Positions 7,638 to 13,368 of a stretch of DNA of 14,070 nt are shown one piece after another. The stretch lies in the NCBI GenBank assembly GCA_016200675.1, contig JACQEH010000059.1:1-14070 (forward strand). Reading direction: 5' to 3'. Source of the stretch: Chloroflexota bacterium (lineage in GTDB: Bacteria > Chloroflexota > Limnocylindria > Limnocylindrales > CSP1-4). Every line of letters begins with the position of its first letter. The stretch's first letter is position 1. The notes beneath the pieces are model-generated. The model searched no databases and was not told the DNA's origin. It saw only the letters and a program-made list of their open reading frames with translations. The position numbers and the translations under genes were made by a program.

Positions 7638-8030
7638 TCAAGCGGCCGCGCTGCCGAGGACGATCCCGATCGCGATGACCGTCAGGATCAGGAACGACAC
7701 GATCACCATCTCCCGCTCGCCGTCCCGAGCGTAGCCGACGAGGGCAAGGACGACCCGCGCGGCCGGCGTCAGCATGACGACGAGCACCCCGACCCAGAGG
7801 AAGCCCTCGGGCCGCTGGGCGACGAGATTCGCGAGGATTCGGCCCGGGTCGAGCGCGGGTGCGTGATCCGCCGGGGACAGCCCGCGCGCCAGCATCAGGA
7901 CGACCCCGATCGCGATGAGGGCGATCGCGACGTACGTGCCGGTCTGGAGCAGCCGGGCGATGCCACCCTCGAGGCCGGCGGCCCGTGCGGTGCGCGCAGC
8001 GGCGCGATCGGGTGTCGGTGGGGCGGTCAT
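7638..8030 (-). CDS. DUF1634 family small membrane protein
   Basis: 130-aa protein with a basic, Ala-rich cytoplasmic N-terminus and three predicted membrane helices (about 30-49, 77-100, 108-127). The pattern RLLQTGTYVAIALIAIG, a polar loop, and a central FLWVGVLVVMLTPAARV segment match DUF1634, a family of unknown function that is regularly found next to TauE/SafE permeases. Its ATG overlaps the stop of the upstream permease gene (ATGA, 8027-8030), which indicates translational coupling and a joint role, probably as an accessory subunit. If the permease is truly broken, this gene may be left without its partner. Function is not known. Confidence 0.82.
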   Translation of the reverse strand: MTAPPTPDRAAARTARAAGLEGGIARLLQTGTYVAIALIAIGVVLMLARGLSPADHAPALDPGRILANLVAQRPEGFLWVGVLVVMLTPAARVVLALVGYARDGEREMVIVSFLILTVIAIGIVLGSAAA

Positions 8031-8684
8031 ACGATCCGAAGCGCCCGGCGCGCCATCTCGTACGAGGTGTAGAGGAGCACCGCGGCGAAGAGGATGCGCA
8101 GGGCTCGGACGTCGACCCGCGGCGCGATCCTCGACCCGCCCGTTGCGCCCACGAACACGCCGACGGCCATCGGTCCCGTCGCGAACAGGTTGATCCCGCC
8201 GTGGAGGAGGTACACCCAGGCGCTCGTCGAGGCCGTGATCCCGATCATGAGATTGCTGGTCGCCGTCGCGACGCGCAGCGGGACCCCCATGACGAGGTGC
8301 ATGACGGGCACCTTGACCAACCCGCCGCCGATCCCGAGGAGGGCCGAGGCGACGCCGGCGACGACCGACCCGACGAAGCCGCCCGGGAGGTTGCGGATCC
8401 GGTAGTCGCTGCCCGAGAGCCGGGCGATCCAGGGCCGCCGCTCAGGCGGCGCCGGTCTCGCCGGCGCCGCGGGATCGACCTCGGCGGCGACCCGGCGCGG
8501 CCGGAGCCGAGGCGCCGCTGTTGACGATGACGCAGACCAGGGAAACGCCGACGGCGTCGCGCAGGGGCAGGTTGAAGCCGAGTGTCAGGAGCGGCACGAT
8601 CAGGACGCCGCCACCGAGCCCGAGGAGGGACCCGAAGACGCCCGCGGCGATCCCGCCGCCGAGCATCAGGAGGGCGGTATCCAC
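8027..8684 (-). pseudogene. TauE/SafE-type sulfite/anion permease, internally deleted and frameshifted
   Basis: The N-terminal piece starts at GTG 8684 and shows the first half-repeat signature GSLLGLGGGVLIVPLLTLG and VGVSLVCVIVNSG, then turns into low-complexity Arg/Ala/Gly and stops at 8442. In another frame, open from about 8515 to the stop at 8027, comes a linker (RLRPRRVAAEVDP), ALLGIGGGLVKVPVMHLVMG and a complete second half-repeat ending YTSYEMARRAL. The two pieces join around 8505-8520. The part of repeat one that should follow VIVNSG (roughly 50-60 residues, about two helices) is absent. So this is not a simple one-base slip but a deletion of a length that also shifts frame. The family transports sulfite, sulfonates or other anions. 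It lies 46 bp after rpsR and overlaps DUF1634 by 4 bp. An assembly error is the main alternative. Confidence 0.75.
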
Positions 8685-8730
8685 CGCTCAGGTCGTCCCG
8701 GGGCCCCTGGTCGTGCGGCCCGCCGCCGGG

Positions 8731-8997
8731 TCAGGGCCGGAGGTGCTGCGGGGCGTACGGCAGGAGCGCCACGATCCGCGCCCGCTTGAGGGCCACGGAC
8801 AGCTCGCGCTGGTGGCCGGCGCACGTGCCGGTCTTGCGGCGTGGCTCGATCTTGGCCCGCTCCGAGAGGTAGCGCCGGAGGCGATTGACCTCCTTGTAGT
8901 CGATCACGACGGTCTTGTCGGCGCAGAAGGAGCAGACCTTCCGTCGACGCCGGTCGCGGTAGAAGTCGTCCTTCTTGCGGGATCGCGGTGCTGGCAT
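8731..8997 (-). CDS. rpsR: 30S ribosomal protein bS18
   Basis: 88-aa small-subunit protein that binds the platform of the 30S subunit next to bS6. Seen: the basic N-terminus with DDFYRDRRRRKVCSFCADK, YKEVNRLRRYLSERAKI, and the highly conserved TGTCAGHQRELSVALKRARIVALLPY in pieces across residues 57-81. The two cysteines of CSFC plus the later Cys and His are the arrangement of the zinc-binding form. The ATG at 8997 has AGGAG 8 nt upstream (about 9006-9010). It is third in rpsF-ssb-rpsR, 50 bp after ssb. The usual next gene, rplI, is missing here and a permease gene follows. Confidence 0.97.
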   Translation of the reverse strand: MPAPRSRKKDDFYRDRRRRKVCSFCADKTVVIDYKEVNRLRRYLSERAKIEPRRKTGTCAGHQRELSVALKRARIVALLPYAPQHLRP

Positions 8998-9047
8998 TCG
9001 TGTGTCTCCTCGGGCGCCTCCCGGGGCGCCGGATGGTCAGGATCGGG

Positions 9048-9506
9048 TCAGAAGGGGAGCTCGTCGATCTCGGTGTCGTCGAATCCACCGGCACCGGACG
9101 GCGCAGCGCCGGTGGCACCGGCCGGGGCGCCGGCCCCGGCTCCACCGGGAGCCCCGGCGAAGGTGCCCTCCTGGTCGCGACGATCGAGGGCGATGACGTT
9201 GTCGGCGCTGACGTCGAGGGACATGCCCTTGCGGCCGTCGTTGGTCTCGTACTCACGGGTCCGGAAGCGCCCGTCGACGAAGACCCGGGCGCCCTTCCGA
9301 AGGTTCTCGGCTGACCGTTCGGCGCGATCGCCCCAGACGCTGACCCGGAACCAGTCCGTGGCCTCGACCCATTCGCCCGTCTGCTGGTTCTTGGTGGCCT
9401 GGTTGACGGCCACGCTGAAGGTCGCGACCGGGCGGCCGTTGGGGGTGTAGCGGAGCTCGGGATCGCGCCCGAGGTTGCCGATGATCTGGATCTTGCACAG
9501 GGCCAT
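9048..9506 (-). CDS. ssb: Single-stranded DNA-binding protein
   Basis: 152-aa protein that coats single-stranded DNA in replication, recombination and repair, normally as a tetramer. An N-terminal OB fold (about 1-108) shows IQIIGNLGRDPELRYTPNG, FSVAVNQ, TDWFRVSVWGDRAE and NLRKGARVFVDGR. A Gly/Ala/Pro linker (about 115-140) leads to the acidic partner-binding tip DDTEIDELPF, equivalent to DDDIPF of E. coli. The ATG at 9506 has AGAGGAG with a 6-nt spacing. It lies 12 bp after rpsF, in the classical rpsF-ssb-rpsR order found in many bacteria. Confidence 0.97.
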   Translation of the reverse strand: MALCKIQIIGNLGRDPELRYTPNGRPVATFSVAVNQATKNQQTGEWVEATDWFRVSVWGDRAERSAENLRKGARVFVDGRFRTREYETNDGRKGMSLDVSADNVIALDRRDQEGTFAGAPGGAGAGAPAGATGAAPSGAGGFDDTEIDELPF

Positions 9507-9518
9507 CGGGGGCTCCTC

Positions 9519-9947
9519 TCAGTCGATCGCGGCCGGAGCGGCTTCGCTCTCGGACTCGTCGATGCGCTCAGTCCCGTCGTCCTCGTCCTCGACATCGTCG
9601 TCGACGGAGGGGAGGTCAAGGTCATCACCGCCGTCGCCGTCGCCCCGGATCGCCTTCGCGGGCCGCTCCTGGCGGACGACGAGGTGGCGGAGGACTTCCT
9701 CCGTGATCAGGAGACTGCGCTCGATCTCGGCGATCGTGCCGGCCGCGCCCTCGAAGACAAGAATGTGGTACGAGCCCTCACGGTAGCGCTCGATGGGATA
9801 GGCCAGCCGGCGCCGCCCCCAGGGGGCCACCTTGATGATCTGGCCGCCATCCGCCGTGATCTGGCGGGTGGTGCGATCGACGATCGCCGCGATGCGCTCG
9901 TCCGGGGCGTCCGGACGGAGCACGAGCATGAGTTCATAGCGGCGCAT
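9519..9947 (-). CDS. rpsF: 30S ribosomal protein bS6 with long acidic tail
   Basis: 142-aa small-subunit protein, partner of bS18. The core (1-96) has MRRYELMLVLRPD, WGRRRLAYPI and YHILVFEG, typical of bS6. Residues 101-142 form an acidic extension rich in Asp/Glu (GDDLDLPSVDDDVEDEDD and more), as seen in many but not all bS6 proteins; E. coli bS6 also ends in glutamates. The ATG at 9947 is preceded by GGAAGGAG at 9958-9965 with a 10-nt spacing. It is the first gene of the rpsF-ssb-rpsR run, with an extended -10 promoter about 70 bp upstream. bS6-bS18 operons are often autoregulated by the proteins binding their own leader; no leader fold was worked out here. Confidence 0.96.
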   Translation of the reverse strand: MRRYELMLVLRPDAPDERIAAIVDRTTRQITADGGQIIKVAPWGRRRLAYPIERYREGSYHILVFEGAAGTIAEIERSLLITEEVLRHLVVRQERPAKAIRGDGDGGDDLDLPSVDDDVEDEDDGTERIDESESEAAPAAID

Positions 9948-10016
9948 GGGCCGTCAGCTCCTTCCAATGGGTATGCCCCGCTGTCCAGCGGACGCGGAGC
10001 GGAAAGGTCGGCGCGG

Positions 10017-10025
10017 AGTCTAGCA
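10017..10025 (-). promoter_or_regulatory. rpsF: Extended -10 promoter of the rpsF operon (TGCTAGACT)
   Basis: The minus strand reads TGC-TAGACT, an extended -10 of TGnTAnnnT type, giving a leader of about 60 nt before rpsF. No good -35 is seen, as expected when TGn is present. Its upstream flank overlaps the candidate -10 of the divergent CpaE-like gene (10040-10045), so the two promoters may compete. Confidence 0.55.
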
Positions 10026-10039
10026 CGGGTGACTCGATG

Positions 10040-10045
10040 TATCCT
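10040..10045 (+). promoter_or_regulatory. Candidate -10 element of the CpaE-like gene (TATCCT)
   Basis: TATCCT preceded directly by TG, the same octamer seen before the LCP gene. It would start an mRNA near 10052 with a leader of about 40 nt. No -35 is visible. It lies only 17 bp from the rpsF -10 on the other strand. Confidence 0.4.
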
Positions 10046-10092
10046 CAGCAACCGTCGGCTCTCGCCGGCGCTCTCCATCGGGCAGACACGGG

Positions 10093-11325
10093 GTGTACGT
10101 GGCCACCAGTCGAATCCTGCTGATCTCCGACGTCGGCGACACGCTCGTCCAGGACGCCCTGCGGGCGGCCGTGCACGAGACGACGGTCGTCCCCGACCTC
10201 GCGTCAGCGCTCGAGGCCGCCGCCGGCGGGCTGTCGGTGGAGGTCGTCGTCCTGGACCTCGCGGGCACCGCGGATGACCTCGTCGAGGCAAGCCAGGCGA
10301 TCCGGGCCGCGGAACCCCTCGTCGGGCTGCCGATCCTGTGCGTGAGCCAGACGGACGACGTCGAGGACCGGATCCTCCTCCTGGAGGCCGGCGTCGACGA
10401 CGTCATCGCCCGTCCCTTCGATTCCCGGGAGCTGGACGCCCGGGCCGAGGCGCTCGCGCTCCGCTTCCACCGCTCGCGCGACCTGAGTCAGTCGACGAAC
10501 GCGGGCGTCACCATCCGGGACGGCTCGCCGCGCCGGATCATCGCCGTCTACTCGCCGAAGGGCGGCGTCGGCACGACCACCGTTGCCGTCAACGTGGCCA
10601 CCTGGCTCGCCGGCCAGCTGCCCGGCGCCGTGGCCATCCTGGACCTCGACTTCCAGTTCGGCCAGGTCTCCACGCACCTCAACATCGAGACCCGGATGAC
10701 CATGGCCGAGCTCGTCCGCGACGAGGCGGCCCTCCGGGATCCCGGGCTCTTCTCGGCGGCCCTGGACCGGCACGGGTCGGGGCTCATGGTCCTCGGCGCC
10801 CCGGCCACGCCAGATGTCGTCGCCGGGGTGACGACGGAGGCGCTGACGACGCTGCTGGCGACCGCGAGCGCGGCCTTCCAGATCGTCGTCGTGGATGCCG
10901 GCTCGGTCCTCGACGCACGCTCCGAGACCGTCCTCACCCACGCCACCGACATCGTCGTGGTGGTGACCCCGGAGTTCCCGGCCCTCAAGGCGGTCCATGC
11001 CCTCGGGGAGATTCTGAACCTCTCGACGGGCGAGCTGGGCGAGACGGCCTACGTCCTCAACGAGATCTTCGCCCGAGGGCTGCTCCGGATCAGCCACATC
11101 GAGGAGGCCCTCGGGACGAAGATCGCCCTGACCATTCCCTACGATGCCTTCGCCTTCCTGAAGAGCGTCAACGAGGGCGTCCCCCTCGTCTCGGGATCGC
11201 CGAAGAGTCCGGCCGCCGACCAGCTCCGCCGGCTCGCGGCCCGCGTGGCGGGCCTGCCGACGACCGCGAGAGAGCCGGTCGAGCGCAGGTCGAAGGGCCT
11301 GGCGGGACTCTTCAGCCGCGGCTGA
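10093..11325 (+). CDS. CpaE-like pilus-assembly ATPase (receiver-like domain + MinD/ParA ATPase)
   Basis: 410-aa cytoplasmic or membrane-associated protein. The N-terminal CheY-like receiver fold (about 6-122) has D55 at the phosphoacceptor position (VVVLDLAG) and D13 in the acidic pocket, but the usual KP is RP (R107-P108). So phosphorylation may be lost, as in many CpaE receivers. The ATPase domain (about 147-390) has the deviant Walker A of MinD/ParA, PKGGVGTTT (155-163, K156), the A' strand AILDLDFQFGQ (181-191), and VVVDAGS (266-271) as the Walker B/switch strand. CpaE/TadZ proteins place the Tad/Flp pilus machine at the cell pole. No cpaF, tadB, tadC or pilin gene lies in the window, so it is an orphan here or the locus is split. 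The GTG start at 10093 has only a weak GGGCAG before it. Confidence 0.87.
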   Translation: MYVATSRILLISDVGDTLVQDALRAAVHETTVVPDLASALEAAAGGLSVEVVVLDLAGTADDLVEASQAIRAAEPLVGLPILCVSQTDDVEDRILLLEAGVDDVIARPFDSRELDARAEALALRFHRSRDLSQSTNAGVTIRDGSPRRIIAVYSPKGGVGTTTVAVNVATWLAGQLPGAVAILDLDFQFGQVSTHLNIETRMTMAELVRDEAALRDPGLFSAALDRHGSGLMVLGAPATPDVVAGVTTEALTTLLATASAAFQIVVVDAGSVLDARSETVLTHATDIVVVVTPEFPALKAVHALGEILNLSTGELGETAYVLNEIFARGLLRISHIEEALGTKIALTIPYDAFAFLKSVNEGVPLVSGSPKSPAADQLRRLAARVAGLPTTAREPVERRSKGLAGLFSRG

Positions 11326-11443
11326 CGCGGGGCGCGGGCGCGGGCGCGGCCCGGGGTCTCAGGTCCACGGCCGCACGTCCTGGGGCCGAATGGCGCGCGG
11401 CTACGCGTCGCGCGGCACGCCAGGCAACCACGCGGCGACCTCG

Positions 11444-11526
11444 TACCGGAGGAGGGAGTCGAACCCTCACGCCCTTGCGGGCTGCCGATTTTAAGTCGGC
11501 TGCGTCTGCCGTTCCGCCACTCCGGC
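11444..11526 (-). tRNA. tRNA-Leu (UAA anticodon)
   Basis: An 83-nt class II tRNA with a 4-bp D-type stem, the anticodon stem CCGA/TCGG around loop CTTAAAA (anticodon UAA), a long variable arm (CCCGCAAGGG stem-loop) and GGTTCGA in the T loop. The acceptor GCCGGAG pairs with CTCCGGT, leaving a G1-U72 wobble; the discriminator is A, as leucine needs. The bases after it are CGA, so CCA is not encoded, unlike the other four tRNAs here. It reads UUA/UUG codons, which are rare at this G+C. Confidence 0.95.
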
Positions 11527-11545
11527 CAGCGCAGCGTAGCGAACG

Positions 11546-12055
11546 TCAGGTGGCCGCGTCGCCCCCGCCCGGCTCGGGCTCCGGCTCCAGTCGCCCTCCC
11601 CTGACCGTCGCGCCGACGACCATGGCGGCCCCCACGAGCACGACGTTCTTGATGATGTACTGGCCCTCGAGCGTGGGCGCGAAGGGAAAGGCGCTGAAGG
11701 TGTCGGCCGGGAAGAAGATCAGCGGGGTCACGGTTCCGAGCATCTGGACGGCCAGGAGCAGCAGCGTGGCCCGGAGGAAGCGGCCCGTGAGGAGGCCCAG
11801 CCCGATGAGGGTCTCCCAGGTCGCCAGGAGCGGCAGCGAGACAGACGGCCCGATGAGGCCGCCGCTGAGGGTCTGGACGGTTCGGGCCGCGAGCGCTTCG
11901 GCCGGACTGGCGCCGGGAAAGAACTTCAGGACCCCGAACCATAGGAAGACGATCCCGAGCCCGATCCGGAGCACGGGCACGCCGATCCTGGCAAGCGTCG
12001 CCGTGATGCGAATGTCGAGTGGCTCGAGCGACCTGGGTACACCGGATGTGCTCAC
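11546..12055 (-). CDS. DoxX/YkgB (DUF417)-like membrane protein
   Basis: 169-aa protein with four predicted membrane helices (about 24-44, 72-90, 94-116, 132-150) and a Glu/Pro/Gly-rich C-terminal tail (156-169). The pattern LRIGLGIVFLWFGVLKF at the first helix, WETLIGLGLLTGRF at the second, and TLEGQYIIKNVVLVGAAMV before and in the last is that of DoxX-like proteins, closest to the YkgB/DUF417 branch. Members are small quinone- or redox-linked membrane proteins; exact function is not established. The GTG at 12055 has no Shine-Dalgarno but lies 6 bp after a TAGGCT -10, so it looks leaderless. It sits between tRNA-Cys and tRNA-Leu on the same strand. Confidence 0.8.
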   Translation of the reverse strand: MSTSGVPRSLEPLDIRITATLARIGVPVLRIGLGIVFLWFGVLKFFPGASPAEALAARTVQTLSGGLIGPSVSLPLLATWETLIGLGLLTGRFLRATLLLLAVQMLGTVTPLIFFPADTFSAFPFAPTLEGQYIIKNVVLVGAAMVVGATVRGGRLEPEPEPGGGDAAT

Positions 12056-12061
12056 GGCCTG

Positions 12062-12067
12062 AGCCTA
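12062..12067 (-). promoter_or_regulatory. Candidate -10 of the DoxX-like gene (TAGGCT)
   Basis: The minus strand reads TAGGCT, ending 6 bp before the GTG start at 12055. The expected transcription start is therefore at the start codon, in line with the absence of a Shine-Dalgarno site. The hexamer is a 4/6 match and no -35 is clear. Confidence 0.35.
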
Positions 12068-12070
12068 CCG

Positions 12071-12086
12071 CGATCGAGCCCGATCG
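12071..12086. other. CGATCG inverted repeat between tRNA-Cys and the DoxX-like gene
   Basis: CGATCG-agcc-CGATCG gives a perfect 6-bp stem with a 4-nt loop, just upstream of the DoxX-like -10 and 22 bp after the tRNA-Cys 3' end. It could be a tRNA-operon 3' hairpin or an operator; no U-run follows. Confidence 0.3.
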
Positions 12087-12107
12087 TCCGCGACGGGTCC
12101 GCGGGAA

Positions 12108-12184
12108 TGGAGGCGACGAGCGGATTCGAACCGCTGAATAGAGGTTTTGCAGACCTCCGTGTTAAGCCACTTCACCACGTCGCC
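12108..12184 (-). tRNA. tRNA-Cys (GCA anticodon)
   Basis: Acceptor GGCGACG pairs with CGTCGCC; the anticodon arm is GGAGGTCTGCAAAACCTCT with loop CTGCAAA (anticodon GCA); the T arm is GCGGTTCGAATCCGC; the discriminator is U, as in cysteine tRNAs. CCA is encoded (12108-12110). Last member of the Phe-Gly-Gln-Cys cluster, 115 bp after tRNA-Gln. Confidence 0.96.
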
Positions 12185-12299
12185 ACGGGTGGACAGCCCG
12201 GCGGATTGTGCCACAGGGAGCGGCGGTCGGCCGCTGGGCAGCCGGCTGTGGCCCAGCTGCGACCCGGCTGCGGCCCGGCAGGGAGCCCGACTGGGAGAG

Positions 12300-12373
12300 T
12301 GGTTGCCCCTCGAGGATTCGAACCTCGCCTAACGGATTCAAAGTCCGCTGTCCTACCACTAGACGAAGGGGCA
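12300..12373 (-). tRNA. tRNA-Gln (UUG anticodon)
   Basis: Acceptor TGCCCCT pairs with AGGGGCA, with the weak U1-A72 pair typical of glutamine tRNAs; D arm GTCTAGTGGTAGGAC; anticodon loop CTTTGAA (anticodon UUG); T arm CGAGGTTCGAATCCTCG; discriminator A with encoded CCA (12300-12302). The 115-bp gap to tRNA-Cys holds only GC-rich sequence with short CAGC/GGCTG repeats. Confidence 0.96.
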
Positions 12374-12441
12374 GCCGGCCAGTCGATCGTCGGTCCCGGG
12401 GGCTCGAGCAGCGCCTCGGCCCGCCGGTCCGGGCAAAGAAA

Positions 12442-12517
12442 TGGAGCGGAAGACGGGACTCGAACCCGCGACCCTCACCTTGGCAAGGTGATGCTCTACC
12501 AACTGAGCCACTTCCGC
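12442..12517 (-). tRNA. tRNA-Gly (GCC anticodon)
   Basis: Acceptor GCGGAAG pairs with CTTCCGC; D arm GCTCAGTTGGTAGAGC; anticodon stem CACCT-like pairing around loop TTGCCAA (anticodon GCC); T arm GCGGGTTCGAGTCCCGT; discriminator U with encoded CCA. It reads the abundant GGC codons and lies 23 bp after tRNA-Phe. Confidence 0.97.
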
Positions 12518-12540
12518 TCGGGGGCTGCGCGCACCGGCGA

Positions 12541-12616
12541 TGGTGCCGAGAGCCAGATTCGAACTGGCGACACCGCGATTTTCAGTCGCGTGCTCTACCA
12601 ACTGAGCTATCTCGGC
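12541..12616 (-). tRNA. tRNA-Phe (GAA anticodon)
   Basis: Acceptor GCCGAGA pairs with TCTCGGC; D arm GCTCAGTTGGTAGAGC; anticodon loop CTGAAAA (anticodon GAA); T arm GCCAGTTCGAATCTGGC; discriminator A with encoded CCA. First gene of the minus-strand tRNA cluster, about 35 nt after the predicted transcription start. Confidence 0.97.
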
Positions 12617-12657
12617 CCGGTGGACCTTGCGGACCCATCGGCCCGACGGCGTGCCGG

Positions 12658-12687
12658 AGGATAGCACGGGCTCCCGAGGCCGGGCAA
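12658..12687 (-). promoter_or_regulatory. Promoter of the tRNA-Phe/Gly/Gln/Cys cluster
   Basis: The minus strand has a -35-like TTGCCC (12687-12682), an 18-bp spacer, and TGC-TATCCT (extended -10, 12666-12658). The start would be near 12651, about 35 nt before tRNA-Phe. The TTGCCCGGCCT around the -35 is repeated about 20 bp further upstream, so a second -35 or a binding-site pair is possible. This is the best full promoter in the window. Confidence 0.65.
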
Positions 12688-12740
12688 TTTCCCAGGCCGG
12701 GCAACTCCCCGGGGCCTCGAGGGGTCCAGCGAGGTGCCCT

Positions 12741-12835
12741 GGGCCGGCCTGTGGGCCGGCCTTTGGGCCGGCCTGTGGGCCGGCCTTTGGGCCGGCCTGT
12801 GGGCCAGCCTGTGGGCCGGCCTGTGGGCCGGCCTT
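12741..12835. repeat. 12-bp tandem array on a GGCCGGCC core, 8 units
   Basis: Eight head-to-tail units of GGGCCGGCCT followed by GT or TT, the last one 11 bp long. The first five alternate GT, TT, GT, TT, GT, giving a 24-bp super-period. Unit six differs by one base (GGGCCAGCCTGT). Each normal unit holds the 8-bp palindrome GGCCGGCC, so neighbouring units can pair as hairpins on either strand. A period of 12 keeps all frames free of stops, which produces false ORFs. It lies upstream of the tRNA promoter, with no gene on either side for about 100 bp or more. Expansion by slipped replication is the likely origin; function is unknown. Confidence 0.9.
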
Positions 12836-12918
12836 GCCCACCAGGCGGCGAAACGTGCCCGACGAGCCTGGCGAAGCGCTTGCCTGCAGCCTCGGCGCCG
12901 GCGTGAGCACGAAACCTT

Positions 12919-12947
12919 GCCTGGCAGGCGCCCGCCGATGATCGGCG
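12919..12947. other. Pair of short palindromes between the two repeat arrays
   Basis: GCCTG-G-CAGGC (12919-12929) and CGCCGAT-G-ATCGGCG (12933-12947) stand 3 bp apart. Each is a perfect inverted repeat around a single central G. The second has operator-like size. The rest of 12836-13069 shows no gene; TTGCCTG recurs loosely (about 12880, 12917). Confidence 0.35.
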
Positions 12948-13069
12948 AGCCGGGCCAGCCTCGTTGCGGCAATGTGACGCACGAATCCCTGCCTGACAGT
13001 CAACTCCGATCGCGGCCGGTCCCAACGGCGGCGCCCAACGGTCGCCGACGGCTGCCATCGCCGACGGTC

Positions 13070-13368
13070 GGAGGCGACCCTCGGTCGGGGTGGGCTCTCG
13101 GTCGGAGGCGACCCTCGGTCGGGGTGGGCTCTCGGTCGGAGGCGACCCTCGGTCGGGGTTGGCCGCCGGTCGCAGCGATCGACGGTCGGAGGCGACCCTC
13201 GGTCGAGGTGGGCTCTCGGTCGGAGGCGACCCTCGGTCGGGGTGGGCTCTCGGTCGCCGCGATCGACGGTCGGAGGCGACCCTCGGTCGAGGTGGGCTCT
13301 CGGTCGGAGGCGACCCTCGGTCGGGGTTGGCCGCCGGTCGCAGCGATCGACAGTCGAGGCGACCCTCA
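13070..13368. repeat. Nested 34/50-bp tandem array, three 84-bp higher-order units, reaching into the htpX stop
   Basis: The word GGAGGCGACCCTCGGTCG starts at 13070, 13104, 13138, 13188, 13222, 13272 and 13306, with a degraded eighth copy at about 13355. The steps are 34, 34, 50, 34, 50, 34, 50. After one lone 34-bp unit, the array is three copies of a 34+50 = 84-bp unit. The 50-bp form carries an extra segment with GCGATCGACGGTC. The middle 50-bp unit (13222) is a hybrid that begins like the 34-bp form. Each copy holds GGTCG-GAGG-CGACC, a perfect 5-bp inverted repeat with a 4-nt loop, so transcripts of either strand would form serial hairpins. The final copy covers the htpX stop codon. Not a CRISPR: there are no unique spacers. 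Confidence 0.9.

Noticed and set aside
11391..11422. Terminator hairpin between the CpaE-like gene and tRNA-Leu
   Set aside because: TGGCG and CGCCA ends pair but the inner part pairs poorly and no U-run follows; common by chance at this G+C.
12107..12906. Plus-strand open frames across the tRNA cluster
   Set aside because: They are antisense to four well-formed tRNAs.
13070..13368. CRISPR array
   Set aside because: The repeats are 34 or 50 bp end to end with no unique spacers, and no cas gene is in view.
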